DNA of 64,000 nucleotides from the NCBI RefSeq assembly GCF_900112445.1, contig NZ_FOYY01000003.1, forward strand, positions 186,001 through 250,000. The letters run 5' to 3'. Source of the DNA: Thiomicrospira sp. ALE5 (GTDB lineage Bacteria > Pseudomonadota > Gammaproteobacteria > Thiomicrospirales > Thiomicrospiraceae). A program made the translations under genes and the position numbers. Shown here in pieces: positions 55,159 through 63,987 of this stretch; position 1 is the stretch's first letter; the number at the start of each line of letters is the position of its first letter. The notes under the pieces were generated by a model. It was not told the DNA's origin, did not search any database, and saw only the letters and a program-made list of their open reading frames with translations.

Positions 55159-55347
55159 TTAGGCATCGTCGTTATTTGATTGTTTGGTGCTCAGCGATTC
55201 AACACGTTCCTTTTCTCTTGCATCATTCTTAAAAAACCAATAAAGTCCCAAAATAACACTCGTTACGATGGAAATGGCAATGACAGAGCCAAGCAACATG
55301 ATACCCATGGCTTCAAAAACGTGACTTAATGTTATGTTCGTACCCAT
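55159..55347 (-). CDS. small single-span membrane protein
   Basis: A 62-residue protein with one strong transmembrane helix (about residues 13-40) and a charged, Ser/Asp-rich C-terminal tail. No family recognised. I prefer ATG 55347; a TTG at 55362 would add five residues but lies directly next to the only GGAG. It converges with the MATE gene, one base from its stop. Confidence 0.5.
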   Translation of the reverse strand: MGTNITLSHVFEAMGIMLLGSVIAISIVTSVILGLYWFFKNDAREKERVESLSTKQSNNDDA

Positions 55348-55494
55348 ATAAATTTTGCTCAACTCCAGTAAAAAGTTTCATAAAGTAGTATTTTACAATA
55401 AAATACAGATGATAAATTTTAGAAATCATGCTGCCTGTCATTTAACCAAAATGGCGATCACTATTTAATTGAGTTAACACCACAGAGAGTCGCT

Positions 55495-56790
55495 ATGTCT
55501 AAAAGTATTTCGCAACTTGCAGAAGAAGAACGCGCTAGACTATTAGAAGCTATTGAGACTCAAGCAAATCGCATCTCTACTAAACGCGATCCGGACCATA
55601 CTGAGGTGAGCCTTTCAGATTGGCTTAATGCCGCAGAGAAAGTAATTCCACAATCAAACGAGTCTATTAAACCTGGTGCAAAGGTATATCAAGCAAGTCA
55701 ACAGGAAACGACCGTAGCGAATAATAAAACGGAGCCGACTTGGGATGAGCTGTTTGATCAACAACCTAAAATGCACACCCGTGTTGCAACCGATCCAACG
55801 CCTTCGGCAACAAAAGCCACATCGAAAAAGCCGCGTCTAGCACGCTCTAATTCAGTAAAAAATTCTATAAAAAATCCGGCTAAAACTGGACCTTATTTTG
55901 GTGTTGTTGTGATGTTAGGTCTATTGTTAGCCATGACCGGTATCCTCTATTTAGCATACTTAATTATTAACGAAGAATTTGAACGATTTGAAACCATTTT
56001 AGTAGAGCAAGAAGCACAGATTTTGCAGCTAGAAACTCAGCTAATGGATACGCAGATGCTGCTAGAAGATCATGAAGATGCGCCAATCGTTATCAGTTTA
56101 ATGGAACGATTGGCGGTATTAGAGGCATCGCAACCTATTTTGGGGCAGCCTTTGCCGGAGTCAGCTGTATCTCAAGAGCAACTAGACGCACTGGCAACAG
56201 CTCAGCAAAGATTACAGCAGCAACTTGAGCAAGCTTTAGCGACACCAACACCTCATTCACCACCGGATTTAATTGCACAACTTGACCAGCAGATCATCAA
56301 ACGTATTCAAGAGCTGAGTCAACAGTCACCGCAGCATACAAATGGCTTGCCAGAGCTTGCTGAAATTGAAATTAGCGCCCCCAAGGCTCCCACCATGCCA
56401 ACTGAACCAGTCATAGCCGAGGTTACGCTGACTGAGGAGCCCGCCAAAACCACTGAGGTTGCAGACGTCACAACCGCACCTTTGCATTCACCGCGGATCA
56501 TGGATGATATTCGTTGGATAGAGCAACAGGCTGGATCGGATTTTGTCATTCAATTAGCAGCCATGGTGCAAGCAGAACGTTTAGAGCAGATAATCCGTCA
56601 ACATAACTTAACCCAAAGTCAAACACGCATCTTGCCGCAAGTACGCAATGGACAGACACGTTATATCCTTATTATGGGTAGCTATGATCAGCGTCGACAA
56701 GCAGTTGAAAAAGCGGATCTCATTAAAGATCAAACTGGCATTACACCTTGGGTCAGACGCGTTAACGACATTAATAGCGCAGTCCGTTAG
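55495..56790 (+). CDS. SPOR-domain membrane protein
   Basis: A 431-residue single-span protein. Residues 1-133 are cytosolic and probably disordered; a transmembrane helix lies at 134-158; coiled coils (about 160-195 and 222-245) and a Pro/Thr/Ala-rich linker lead to a C-terminal SPOR domain (about 350-425, GSDFVIQLAAMVQAERLEQI). SPOR domains bind denuded septal peptidoglycan, so a role in division or envelope upkeep like DamX is likely. The stop is one base from that of the convergent histidine kinase. Confidence 0.82.
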   Translation: MSKSISQLAEEERARLLEAIETQANRISTKRDPDHTEVSLSDWLNAAEKVIPQSNESIKPGAKVYQASQQETTVANNKTEPTWDELFDQQPKMHTRVATDPTPSATKATSKKPRLARSNSVKNSIKNPAKTGPYFGVVVMLGLLLAMTGILYLAYLIINEEFERFETILVEQEAQILQLETQLMDTQMLLEDHEDAPIVISLMERLAVLEASQPILGQPLPESAVSQEQLDALATAQQRLQQQLEQALATPTPHSPPDLIAQLDQQIIKRIQELSQQSPQHTNGLPELAEIEISAPKAPTMPTEPVIAEVTLTEEPAKTTEVADVTTAPLHSPRIMDDIRWIEQQAGSDFVIQLAAMVQAERLEQIIRQHNLTQSQTRILPQVRNGQTRYILIMGSYDQRRQAVEKADLIKDQTGITPWVRRVNDINSAVR

Positions 56791-56791
56791 G

Positions 56792-58354
56792 TTAGCGTTT
56801 GTTCAAACAAGGTAAGATCACAGTAACGCATACGCCTGACAACTCAGACTTCGAGTAGTTATCTAAAACCAAATGGCCTTTATGTCGTTTGGCAATTAAA
56901 TCAGCTAAATAAAGCCCCAAACCTAAATGCGGTTCATCTTGTGTTAATGAATGCTCAGATTTGTCTAATCGTTGACTAAAAAACTCGTTTCTTGGGTCAA
57001 CACCCAATGGCCATTTAGGACCTGTGTTACAAATACTGATCGCTAAATAGGTGCCTTGCATATCATTTTTTTGTAACTGACAATTGATTTGAATAGGGCG
57101 CTGACCATTATGGAATGAGACAGCATTATCAATCAACTTATCAAAGAGCTGTTCGAGTAAATACCCATCCGCCATGATGTTGACTTCGGCTGAGTCTAAA
57201 GGTTTAAAGTCGATATGCTGTTGACCTAGATAGTCAACTACCTGATAAAAATAATCATTGATACGAGCTGAAATATTGAGGGGCTGAAGCTGCGTATCTG
57301 CAATACTTTGTTTAAGATTTTGTGCTTCAGTTAAGCGTTGTGTCAGCGTGGTAATTTGACTAACGGCACTTAATAATGGTCGTTTTTGCTGTTCATCAAT
57401 ATTTAACCGAGCTAATGCAAGGTTTAAACGATTAAGTGGATTGTGAAGTTCATGATTGAGTGTACTCGGTAATGTGTTTAGATAACGCTGGTAATCGGCT
57501 AACTGATTAAATAATGCCGCAATGCCCTCACTGAGCTCATTCACTTCATCTTTAATGGGCAGCTGTGGTGAATGATAGCAGGCCTGGTTATAAGCCCGCA
57601 AATGCATAACACCGTCGTTTAAACTTGCATGAACCTGTTTAATACGCCAAGACACATGCGCCGCCATCACTAAAACAGCCAGCCCCCATATTATTAACAG
57701 GAGCATTAAGCCAAATAGAAAAGGGGACAGGCCACTAATCGATCGGTCAACGAGTGTTGTCAAGGTTTGTTCAAAAACCACACTGCCTTGATGTTGCTGA
57801 CCATCGCTAGGATCACTAAAAACAAAAGGCGCACTACTCATTAAGCTGGCTGGAAATAAACCTTCTTGACGAATGACTTGCAATGTTTCACCTTGTAGAC
57901 TTTGACGAATAAATTGATCAACTGAATCTGTATTAATCTTATCAGCCTGTTGATAAATGGGTTGCCAATGCAGCAAAAATCTTTGCCAAAATGCATCGAT
58001 ACCCTTTGAAGGCTGCGGATTTAACCAGCCGTGAACTGAAAAGACTTGACCTTGCTGATTAACCAACCAGATAGCCTGATGATCAATATCTAATCCCAAC
58101 GTCTGATGTAATTGGTCAAGCTGGTGAGACCAATACTCGTTAATTTGCTGTGATGTTTTATCTTGTGCTTCCAGTTTACTGGCTGCTAATAGACGAGCTA
58201 AGGTGTTAACTTGCTTTAAATCATCTGAAATTTGATTGCTAAGTTGTTGATTTTGAATATCAAAACTGAGTTTAAAAACAAGGGCAGGTAACAAGGCCAA
58301 TAGTAGCACAACCCATGCGAATTGCTGTTTTAGTGAGGCCTTTATCGGCGCCAT
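56792..58354 (-). CDS. sensor histidine kinase
   Basis: A 520-residue inner-membrane kinase. Transmembrane helices at about 12-30 and 211-233 enclose a periplasmic sensor domain of about 180 residues. A HAMP-like linker follows, then the H-box TLNHELHNPLNRL with phospho-acceptor His301 and an HATPase domain with N-box (DNAVSFHNG) and G-box (LGLGLYLADLI). It overlaps the response-regulator gene by 13 bases. The architecture and the SWRIKQ segment recall kinases of the dedicated sortase systems of proteobacteria, but no sortase is in the window. The signal sensed is unknown. Confidence 0.9.
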   Translation of the reverse strand: MAPIKASLKQQFAWVVLLLALLPALVFKLSFDIQNQQLSNQISDDLKQVNTLARLLAASKLEAQDKTSQQINEYWSHQLDQLHQTLGLDIDHQAIWLVNQQGQVFSVHGWLNPQPSKGIDAFWQRFLLHWQPIYQQADKINTDSVDQFIRQSLQGETLQVIRQEGLFPASLMSSAPFVFSDPSDGQQHQGSVVFEQTLTTLVDRSISGLSPFLFGLMLLLIIWGLAVLVMAAHVSWRIKQVHASLNDGVMHLRAYNQACYHSPQLPIKDEVNELSEGIAALFNQLADYQRYLNTLPSTLNHELHNPLNRLNLALARLNIDEQQKRPLLSAVSQITTLTQRLTEAQNLKQSIADTQLQPLNISARINDYFYQVVDYLGQQHIDFKPLDSAEVNIMADGYLLEQLFDKLIDNAVSFHNGQRPIQINCQLQKNDMQGTYLAISICNTGPKWPLGVDPRNEFFSQRLDKSEHSLTQDEPHLGLGLYLADLIAKRHKGHLVLDNYSKSELSGVCVTVILPCLNKR

Positions 58355-59058
58355 TTATAGCCTCTACCATAGACATTTTGAATGGCATCAAATTGTGTAT
58401 CTACCTTTCGAAAGGCTTGCCTAATCCGACAAATATGCGTATTGATAGTATTGCGTTCAACAACGCCTTGGGTTGCATGACGCAGCGCATCATAAGTGAC
58501 GACCGTTTCAGCTGGTTGATTAGCAAAGGCTGTCAGCATTTCAAATTCGGTTAATGTTAGTTGAATAGACTGGTTTTGCCAACTTACTTTGGCTTCATTA
58601 GTCACTATGGTGAGTCTAACATCTACGACAGATGATTCAGGTTCCAGTGTTTTAGCCATTAATCGACCCTGAGTAACTTGTAGCAAGTTATGGAGTTTCT
58701 GAACCAACAACGGAATAAACAAGGGTTTAGGAAGATAGTCTAGTGCCCCTAGTTGGTGTCCTTGCCAAATATCATCTGCATCACGACGCTCTGATAAAAA
58801 AATAATAGGTAGCGATGGGCATTGCTGGCGAATTGTTTTAGCAAGCATAAAACCACCATCAAATTCATGGCCCAAAATAATATCGCTGATTAAAATAACG
58901 ATGTGATGTGCGTCAAAATGCGCTAAGGCCTGCTGAGCATTGTTGGCACACAACACTCGAAATTGGGCTTGGTGTAAAGCCTCAGAAATTGCTTCTGCTT
59001 GGTTGGGGTCATCTTCAACAAGTAACACCCAACCTTGCTCAGGTATTGGATTATTCAA
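58342..59058 (-). CDS. OmpR-family response regulator
   Basis: A 238-residue regulator: a receiver domain with acidic pocket Glu15-Asp16-Asp17, phospho-acceptor Asp59 (LISDIILGHEFDGGF) and Lys in YLPKPLF, then a winged-helix domain (about 145-238) ending in NTHICRIRQAF ... VYGRGYKWRR. The DGGF and LPIIFL strings resemble the regulators of the sortase-linked systems. It lies between a bicupin gene (eight bases upstream) and its kinase, so all three form one transcript. Confidence 0.92.
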   Translation of the reverse strand: MNNPIPEQGWVLLVEDDPNQAEAISEALHQAQFRVLCANNAQQALAHFDAHHIVILISDIILGHEFDGGFMLAKTIRQQCPSLPIIFLSERRDADDIWQGHQLGALDYLPKPLFIPLLVQKLHNLLQVTQGRLMAKTLEPESSVVDVRLTIVTNEAKVSWQNQSIQLTLTEFEMLTAFANQPAETVVTYDALRHATQGVVERNTINTHICRIRQAFRKVDTQFDAIQNVYGRGYKWRR

Positions 59059-59066
59059 CGCCGGTG

Positions 59067-59999
59067 TTATTTTATATATTGAAAATCGAGTATTTGCATA
59101 TTCATGATGAGTCCTGCATCTTGAATAGGCAATACAACCGCATCTACATCCGAAAGATTATGGTGTGAGTGCCACCAACCTGGTGGCGTGATAAAGACCG
59201 ATCCAGCTACCCAAGGTGCTTTGATTGGGTCAACAATGGCACCGTTTTCGTCTAAAGATTTACCAATCATGGTATAGGTGTCGGGTCCGGCCGAAACCAC
59301 ATAATCAACCGCAATAGAATTGTGACGATGCGGTTTTTGCACAATCCCAGCAGGCAAGGCATTATACAGTGACCACAAAGTATGGGTTAACGTCATCGTT
59401 AATGGGAAATGTGGGTTGGATAATAACACGCCAGTGCGGTTGCGCCCGGTACCTTCTGCGCGCACTTTTGCTAATTCGGCATTCAGCACATCTTTTGTAT
59501 AGAGAACAGGCTCAAAGCGTTGTTGCTTCGGCATAACACCCAGATAATCTAATAAAGGTTGATCATGCACCCAATAGAGCGCACTATCGGTACTGGCACT
59601 ATGAAGGGCATCAGGAACGGCGGGCAGGGTAAATAAGTCGCCTTCTTGCCATTCAATGGTGCCATGTTGCATTTGAGTACGCCCCGAACCGCTAATCACA
59701 TAAAACATTTGTGAGGTAGCTTGTGCATCCGTACGCAGTGATGTTCCTTCTAAGATGCGAATAAAGTTGGCCATAAGGTTAGGCGTGCTGGCCGGATAAG
59801 CCGTCTCAAGTTGCGCACTTAAATCAAAGGGGATAACGCGGGTTGCACCTTGCTCATGTAACGTATGATCAAAGAAGTTGACATCAATTTTGGGCATCGG
59901 CGGATTCACTGCAGACATATACTCTTTAAATTCTGCATGCTGTTGCCATTGTTGCTGAGCTTGTTGTTGTATTTGTTCAATTGGCTGACGGCTTAACAT
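59067..59999 (-). CDS. bicupin protein, gentisate-dioxygenase-like
   Basis: A 310-residue soluble protein with two cupin domains (about 85-150 and 215-300). The first has SQMFYVISGSGRTQM and EGDLFTLP; the second has QKPHRHNSIAVDYVV and TPPGWWHSHHN, with His residues able to bind a metal. The general layout is that of gentisate 1,2-dioxygenase-like oxygenases, but no aromatic-degradation genes are near, and the first cupin lacks an obvious metal-binding triad. It precedes the response regulator by eight bases and follows rpoN by 36. Substrate unknown; a sensory or regulatory role is possible from context. Confidence 0.72.
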   Translation of the reverse strand: MLSRQPIEQIQQQAQQQWQQHAEFKEYMSAVNPPMPKIDVNFFDHTLHEQGATRVIPFDLSAQLETAYPASTPNLMANFIRILEGTSLRTDAQATSQMFYVISGSGRTQMQHGTIEWQEGDLFTLPAVPDALHSASTDSALYWVHDQPLLDYLGVMPKQQRFEPVLYTKDVLNAELAKVRAEGTGRNRTGVLLSNPHFPLTMTLTHTLWSLYNALPAGIVQKPHRHNSIAVDYVVSAGPDTYTMIGKSLDENGAIVDPIKAPWVAGSVFITPPGWWHSHHNLSDVDAVVLPIQDAGLIMNMQILDFQYIK

Positions 60000-60035
60000 A
60001 GTGCGATCCTCAGAAGGTTGGTGTTTAGATTCATT

Positions 60036-61538
60036 TTAGCGTAATCCTACGCGTTTTTTTCGTTCGCTGGAAGAGGGGATCCCCATCGCTTCACGATATT
60101 TTGCAATCGTTCGTCGCGCAACATTAATGTCTTTTTCACTCAGTAGCGCCATCAGTTTATTATCGCTAATGGGTTTTTTGGGATCTTCTTGCGCAATCAG
60201 TTCTTTAAGATGCGCTTTGATGGCAACCGAGGACTGATCTTCATTCCCAAATTGGCTGACACCACTCGAAAAGAAATACTTTAACTCAAACACACCCCGA
60301 GGGGTTTGAATATATTTCTGGTTGGTTGCGCGTGAAATAGTGGACTCGTGCAAATCAAGTGCTTCTGCGACCTCACGTAATACTAGAGGTTGCATAGCCT
60401 GCTCACCCTCGTCGAAAAATCGTTTCTGTCGCTCTACAATAAAATGGCCTACACGTAACAGCGTTTCACCTCGATGATGCACACTTTTAATCAAATTACG
60501 CGCTTCGTTCAGTTGCTCTTTGATTTGTTTGATGGTGTTCTGGTCTTTAATACTGCTACTTAAGTCTATGTAGGCTTGATTAACTTGTAAATTTGGAAAA
60601 GCTTGGCTATTGAGTTCAACTAGCCAGCCATGCGCTCGGCGTTTTAACATTAAATCCGGCACAATTAAATCCAGTTCTGTATTAGCAAATTGTCGACCTG
60701 GCTTAGGATTTAACGATTGAATTAATTTGAGTAACGGCTCTAACTGATCGTCATGCAAACCGTAACTTTTTTTAATTCGTTTAAAATCGTGGTAAGTCAA
60801 CCAGTCAAAATGACGCTGAATAAGTTGAACTGCGGTGACGTGAAAAGGGGTCTGCTTTTGTGCTTTAAGTTGTAACAATAAACACTCTGGCAAATCGCGC
60901 GCGCCCACGCCAGTGGGTTCAAATTGTTGAATCACCTTTAATACATCTTCTAAATCCAGTATGGACAGGCTAGTATTTTCAATTTGGCGCTGCAGGTTTA
61001 GCAGCATTTCACAAAGGGGCGTGCGTAAATAGCCATCTTCATCAATTTCATCAATGATATAGGAGGCGATATAGGCGTCAGACTCGGTTGCCCATTTATA
61101 AATATCAGCCTGCCAGGTTAGGTGATGGTGAAGGCTGGTATGCGCTGCGGTGTAGGTTTCAGGTGCGTTAAATTCGTCTGAATCTCGTGATGCATGACCA
61201 GTAGATTCATGCGCTAACTGCCTATCTGCATAGATGTCCTCCCACGCATAATCAGTGCTAAATGCTTCCGCATCATTGGAGGTATCCGCTTGTAAATCTA
61301 AGTCAGCAGGGTCGTTTTGTTCCGAGGTGGGGGGCTCAGCCTCAAGTGGATCATGTTCAGTGAATTCAATGGGCTCTTCTTCAGCCACTTCAAGCATAAA
61401 ATTGCTTTCAAGCGTTGTTGCGATTGTTTGTTGAACCTCTAAAGCAGAGTACTGCAAAATCTTAATAGACTGCTGTAACTGTGGCGTTAACTTAAGTTGT
61501 TGGCCAATGTTTATTTGTAAACCTGGCATCATGGCCAT
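60036..61538 (-). CDS. rpoN: RNA polymerase sigma-54 factor RpoN
   Basis: The alternative sigma factor for nitrogen, flagellar and other genes that need an enhancer-binding activator. The 500-residue protein shows region I (LKLTPQLQQSIKILQYSALE), a long acidic region II (about 55-115), the core-binding domain and the RpoN box ARRTIAKYRE (474-483). It starts at ATG 61538 after AAAGGAACG-type sequence, GGAGACAG. Downstream, in place of the usual hpf-ptsN-rapZ genes, comes the bicupin/two-component operon. Confidence 0.97.
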   Translation of the reverse strand: MAMMPGLQINIGQQLKLTPQLQQSIKILQYSALEVQQTIATTLESNFMLEVAEEEPIEFTEHDPLEAEPPTSEQNDPADLDLQADTSNDAEAFSTDYAWEDIYADRQLAHESTGHASRDSDEFNAPETYTAAHTSLHHHLTWQADIYKWATESDAYIASYIIDEIDEDGYLRTPLCEMLLNLQRQIENTSLSILDLEDVLKVIQQFEPTGVGARDLPECLLLQLKAQKQTPFHVTAVQLIQRHFDWLTYHDFKRIKKSYGLHDDQLEPLLKLIQSLNPKPGRQFANTELDLIVPDLMLKRRAHGWLVELNSQAFPNLQVNQAYIDLSSSIKDQNTIKQIKEQLNEARNLIKSVHHRGETLLRVGHFIVERQKRFFDEGEQAMQPLVLREVAEALDLHESTISRATNQKYIQTPRGVFELKYFFSSGVSQFGNEDQSSVAIKAHLKELIAQEDPKKPISDNKLMALLSEKDINVARRTIAKYREAMGIPSSSERKKRVGLR

Positions 61539-61703
61539 GTATTCTGTCTCCTAAAGGAACGAGCGACTTACTTAATCAATTATTTTTTGGATTTTGATTA
61601 TTTTAGCAAGATCCCATTACGATTAGTTAATCTTAAGGCATTTTAATGCAAACCTGCTAATTTTGATTATAATGTGTAGAAAGTAAACAACGAGGAGAAC
61701 GCA

Positions 61704-62153
61704 ATGACTGCAACGACTAAACAACAAGCTGCAGAGATGATCAACAATTTGCCTGATAATGCGAATTGGGATGATGTTGTTAAAACACTGATTAAACAGC
61801 GTAAACTAAGTTTCGGTATGTCAGATGCCGAATTATTGGCTGAAGGTGAGCTATCAGATGCTGAAGTAAGTGCCATCGTTTCACGTTTAGAAACCAGTCG
61901 TAACCTACAAGATGACATGCGCAGTACCCAATCTTACAAACCAGGTAACGCAACCACCTTAGGGATGATTGCCGGTGTTATTGCGATAGTTTTTGCATTT
62001 GTTATGCCGCCCATTTCATGGTTAGGTGCTGTGCTGGCTGTAGTCGCCGGTGGTGTAGGTTTATCGCGTCGTGAAGAAAAAGCGTGGATTCCATTATTGA
62101 TGGCGTTTATTTCTGTCTTTGCATACTTTGTGGTGTTAGGCTCAATGGGATAA
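61704..62153 (+). CDS. hypothetical membrane protein
   Basis: A 149-residue protein, not recognised. Residues 1-80 are soluble and helical with many Asp/Glu; two or three hydrophobic segments follow (about 88-105, 106-121 and 129-147), separated by a short basic turn (SRREEK). A TATAAT at 61668-61673 and the ribosome site GAGGAG support its expression. It ends at a strong terminator and stands alone between rpoN and xseB. Confidence 0.65.
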   Translation: MTATTKQQAAEMINNLPDNANWDDVVKTLIKQRKLSFGMSDAELLAEGELSDAEVSAIVSRLETSRNLQDDMRSTQSYKPGNATTLGMIAGVIAIVFAFVMPPISWLGAVLAVVAGGVGLSRREEKAWIPLLMAFISVFAYFVVLGSMG

Positions 62154-62183
62154 CTAGAAAGCATCAAGAGTTAAAAGTTTATG

Positions 62184-62217
62184 AGCGGTTATTGATGTCA
62201 GCAACCGCTTTTTTTTT
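62184..62217 (+). terminator. rho-independent terminator after the hypothetical membrane protein
   Basis: AGCGGTT (62184-62190) and AACCGCT (62203-62209) form a seven-base stem with a 12-base loop, followed by a run of nine T. Confidence 0.8.
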
Positions 62218-62284
62218 AAAACCAACCAATGTTCGCATAATGTATATTATGTTAAATTCAATATTTCTATTGGTACTTGTTAAA

Positions 62285-62503
62285 TTACAGTTTGTCCTCT
62301 TGCTCAATTCGCTGACTCAAAGCGGCCTCAACGGCATCTAAGCGTGATTTACATAATTGATAAGCCTTACTCGCCTCATCGACCATCGGCACTAATTGAT
62401 CAATATCTACTGCATCCGACTGACTCAACTGCTGCGCAATCTCCTGTAAACGTGCATAGTTAGCTTTAAAACTCTGCGATTCGCTATTCGCTTTAATGGT
62501 CAT
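62285..62503 (-). CDS. xseB: exodeoxyribonuclease VII small subunit
   Basis: A 72-residue helical protein that assembles with XseA. The FKANYARLQEIAQQLSQSD and LVDEASKAYQLCKSRLDAVE-like pattern is typical. It overlaps the end of xseA by four bases, so the two are coupled; ATG 62503 is the obvious start. Confidence 0.92.
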   Translation of the reverse strand: MTIKANSESQSFKANYARLQEIAQQLSQSDAVDIDQLVPMVDEASKAYQLCKSRLDAVEAALSQRIEQEDKL

Positions 62504-63987
62504 GATGACTCCTGATTATTGTGTGTAGTAATAACGCTGACGGTACCATCAGCAAACTCAAGATTAAATTGACCGGCTTGTTTGGCGGCCTGTGCCGACA
62601 AAATCGGTGCCCCCTGGTTGGTTTTTGCCAACGCAAAGCCTCGCTTAAGTTGCGTTTGTGGCCCCGCACTTAAAATAAACCCGATCCATTGCTGGCACGC
62701 CTGGCGCTGTAAGTTAATTTGCTGTTTAGCACCCTTAGCAACCTGTTGATTAAGCTCAGTAAGGTGTGTTTTTAATGGCTGAATCGGTCGCCAGGCCTGC
62801 TGATGGATTTGGGTTATCTGGTAATCCAGCTGAATCCGTGCCGCGTTAATCTGACGCAAACTGGTATGTTGAATTTGCTGATATAACGGACTTAATTGTT
62901 GTTGCCAATAACCGAGTTGTTGGGTTTGTTGAAATCGAAGTTGTTGTTTTAATTGCGCTAGATTTGCTTTTGCCTGCTGAAGTTGTAATAAGCTAGTTTG
63001 TTGAATCACTTGCCAGGCCTGGTTAGCTTGTTTAGCGGCCTGCACCAGTTGTTGGCTAATCGCTGCAATCACTTTACTGGGCGTATCGAAGCGGCGATTA
63101 GCCACTTCATCTAAAATGGTGTTATCACGCTCATGACCTATCCCGGTTAATACCGGCACAGGCGCTTGTGCAATCAAACTGGCGAGCTTGAGGTGATTGA
63201 GCGGATTTAGATCCAATTTGGCCCCGCCACCACGAATAATCACCAAAGCATCAAAGGCTTGAACATTATGCCGTGCAATAACGGCTTCAAAAGCAATGGC
63301 GAGTTCATCAGCGGCATTATCTCCCTGAAAGCCGCTGTAAAAATACACAAATTCACACAGCTGATGCTTGGCTAGATGATCTGCTTCAGCACGAAAATCC
63401 CCCAAACCTGCCGCTTTTGGCGGCGCAATCACCGCCACGCGAAAAAAATCACCAGGCCAAGCAAATTGCTTGTTTTGTTGATAAATGCCCTGCTTGATTA
63501 AGGCTTGTCTAATCGCGATCAAGTTGGCTTCGATAGCGCCTAGCGTAAAGCTGGGGTCAATGCCCACAATCACCAGTGAAAAACCAAATCGTTCATGAAA
63601 ATTTACCTGAACCTGCACCAAAACTTGTTGACCATCCGCTAAGGCACTACCGGTGACCTGCTCAAAGGATGCCAACAAGGATTCAGCTTGCGATGCCCAA
63701 ATCATCGCGCGACAACTGGCTAGCGTTTGTCCTTGGTCATTATTTTCACTCAACTCCAGATACCAATGCCCTCTTCGCTCGGACAAATTGGCAATTTCTG
63801 CTTTGACCCAAAGCGTCTGACTAAAGGCTTGCAGCAATCGTTGCTGCACTTGACGCAACAGCTCACTAAGACTCAGTGCGGATTGCTCACCGGCATCAAC
63901 AGTTGCATCACCCTGTGCAACAGCTTGCAGATCAGCAGGTAACCAAGCTTGAAAAGGTGTTAAATCAAGCTGATCGGCATCAGGCAA
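62500..63987 (-). CDS. xseA: exodeoxyribonuclease VII large subunit
   Basis: Catalytic subunit of ExoVII, a single-strand exonuclease in repair and recombination. The protein has an N-terminal OB fold (LWVKAEIANLSERRGHWYLELSE), the catalytic core (AAGLGDFRAEA ... IIRGGGAKLDLNPLNHLKLA ... GIGHERDNTILDEVANRRFDTPSK) and a long Gln-rich coiled-coil stalk. At 495 residues it is longer than E. coli XseA (456), mainly by an N-terminal extension. The TTG 63987 start has no clear ribosome site and the frame stays open to the window edge, so the true start may lie beyond 64000. Two CAGGCCTG copies lie in the stalk. Confidence 0.92.
   Translation of the reverse strand: MPDADQLDLTPFQAWLPADLQAVAQGDATVDAGEQSALSLSELLRQVQQRLLQAFSQTLWVKAEIANLSERRGHWYLELSENNDQGQTLASCRAMIWASQAESLLASFEQVTGSALADGQQVLVQVQVNFHERFGFSLVIVGIDPSFTLGAIEANLIAIRQALIKQGIYQQNKQFAWPGDFFRVAVIAPPKAAGLGDFRAEADHLAKHQLCEFVYFYSGFQGDNAADELAIAFEAVIARHNVQAFDALVIIRGGGAKLDLNPLNHLKLASLIAQAPVPVLTGIGHERDNTILDEVANRRFDTPSKVIAAISQQLVQAAKQANQAWQVIQQTSLLQLQQAKANLAQLKQQLRFQQTQQLGYWQQQLSPLYQQIQHTSLRQINAARIQLDYQITQIHQQAWRPIQPLKTHLTELNQQVAKGAKQQINLQRQACQQWIGFILSAGPQTQLKRGFALAKTNQGAPILSAQAAKQAGQFNLEFADGTVSVITTHNNQESS

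Larger units (their letters stand above)
1925..63021. repeat. highly iterated palindrome CAGGCCTG, 29 copies
   Basis: Exact copies start at 1925, 2123, 2363, 3771, 4068, 4389, 6612, 8099, 8230, 12987, 17010, 20089, 20543, 25793, 26675, 26834, 27148, 28262, 28496, 30660, 31774, 34029, 34843, 39301, 49037, 53011, 57579, 62792 and 63014. All have G or C at the 3' flank and 28 of 29 at the 5' flank; 11 are CCAGGCCTGG. All but one (20089) lie in genes. In coding copies the frame is Gln-Ala-Trp/Cys 15 times, Ala/Pro-Gly-Leu 10 times and Arg-Pro-x three times, so selection or bias acts on DNA, not protein. Confidence 0.9.

Noticed and set aside
55479-55489. ACCACAGAGAG before the SPOR-domain gene, like the end of the element at 24514-24672
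   Set aside because: Only 11 bases match and they also serve as the purine-rich ribosome site; no second end is found.
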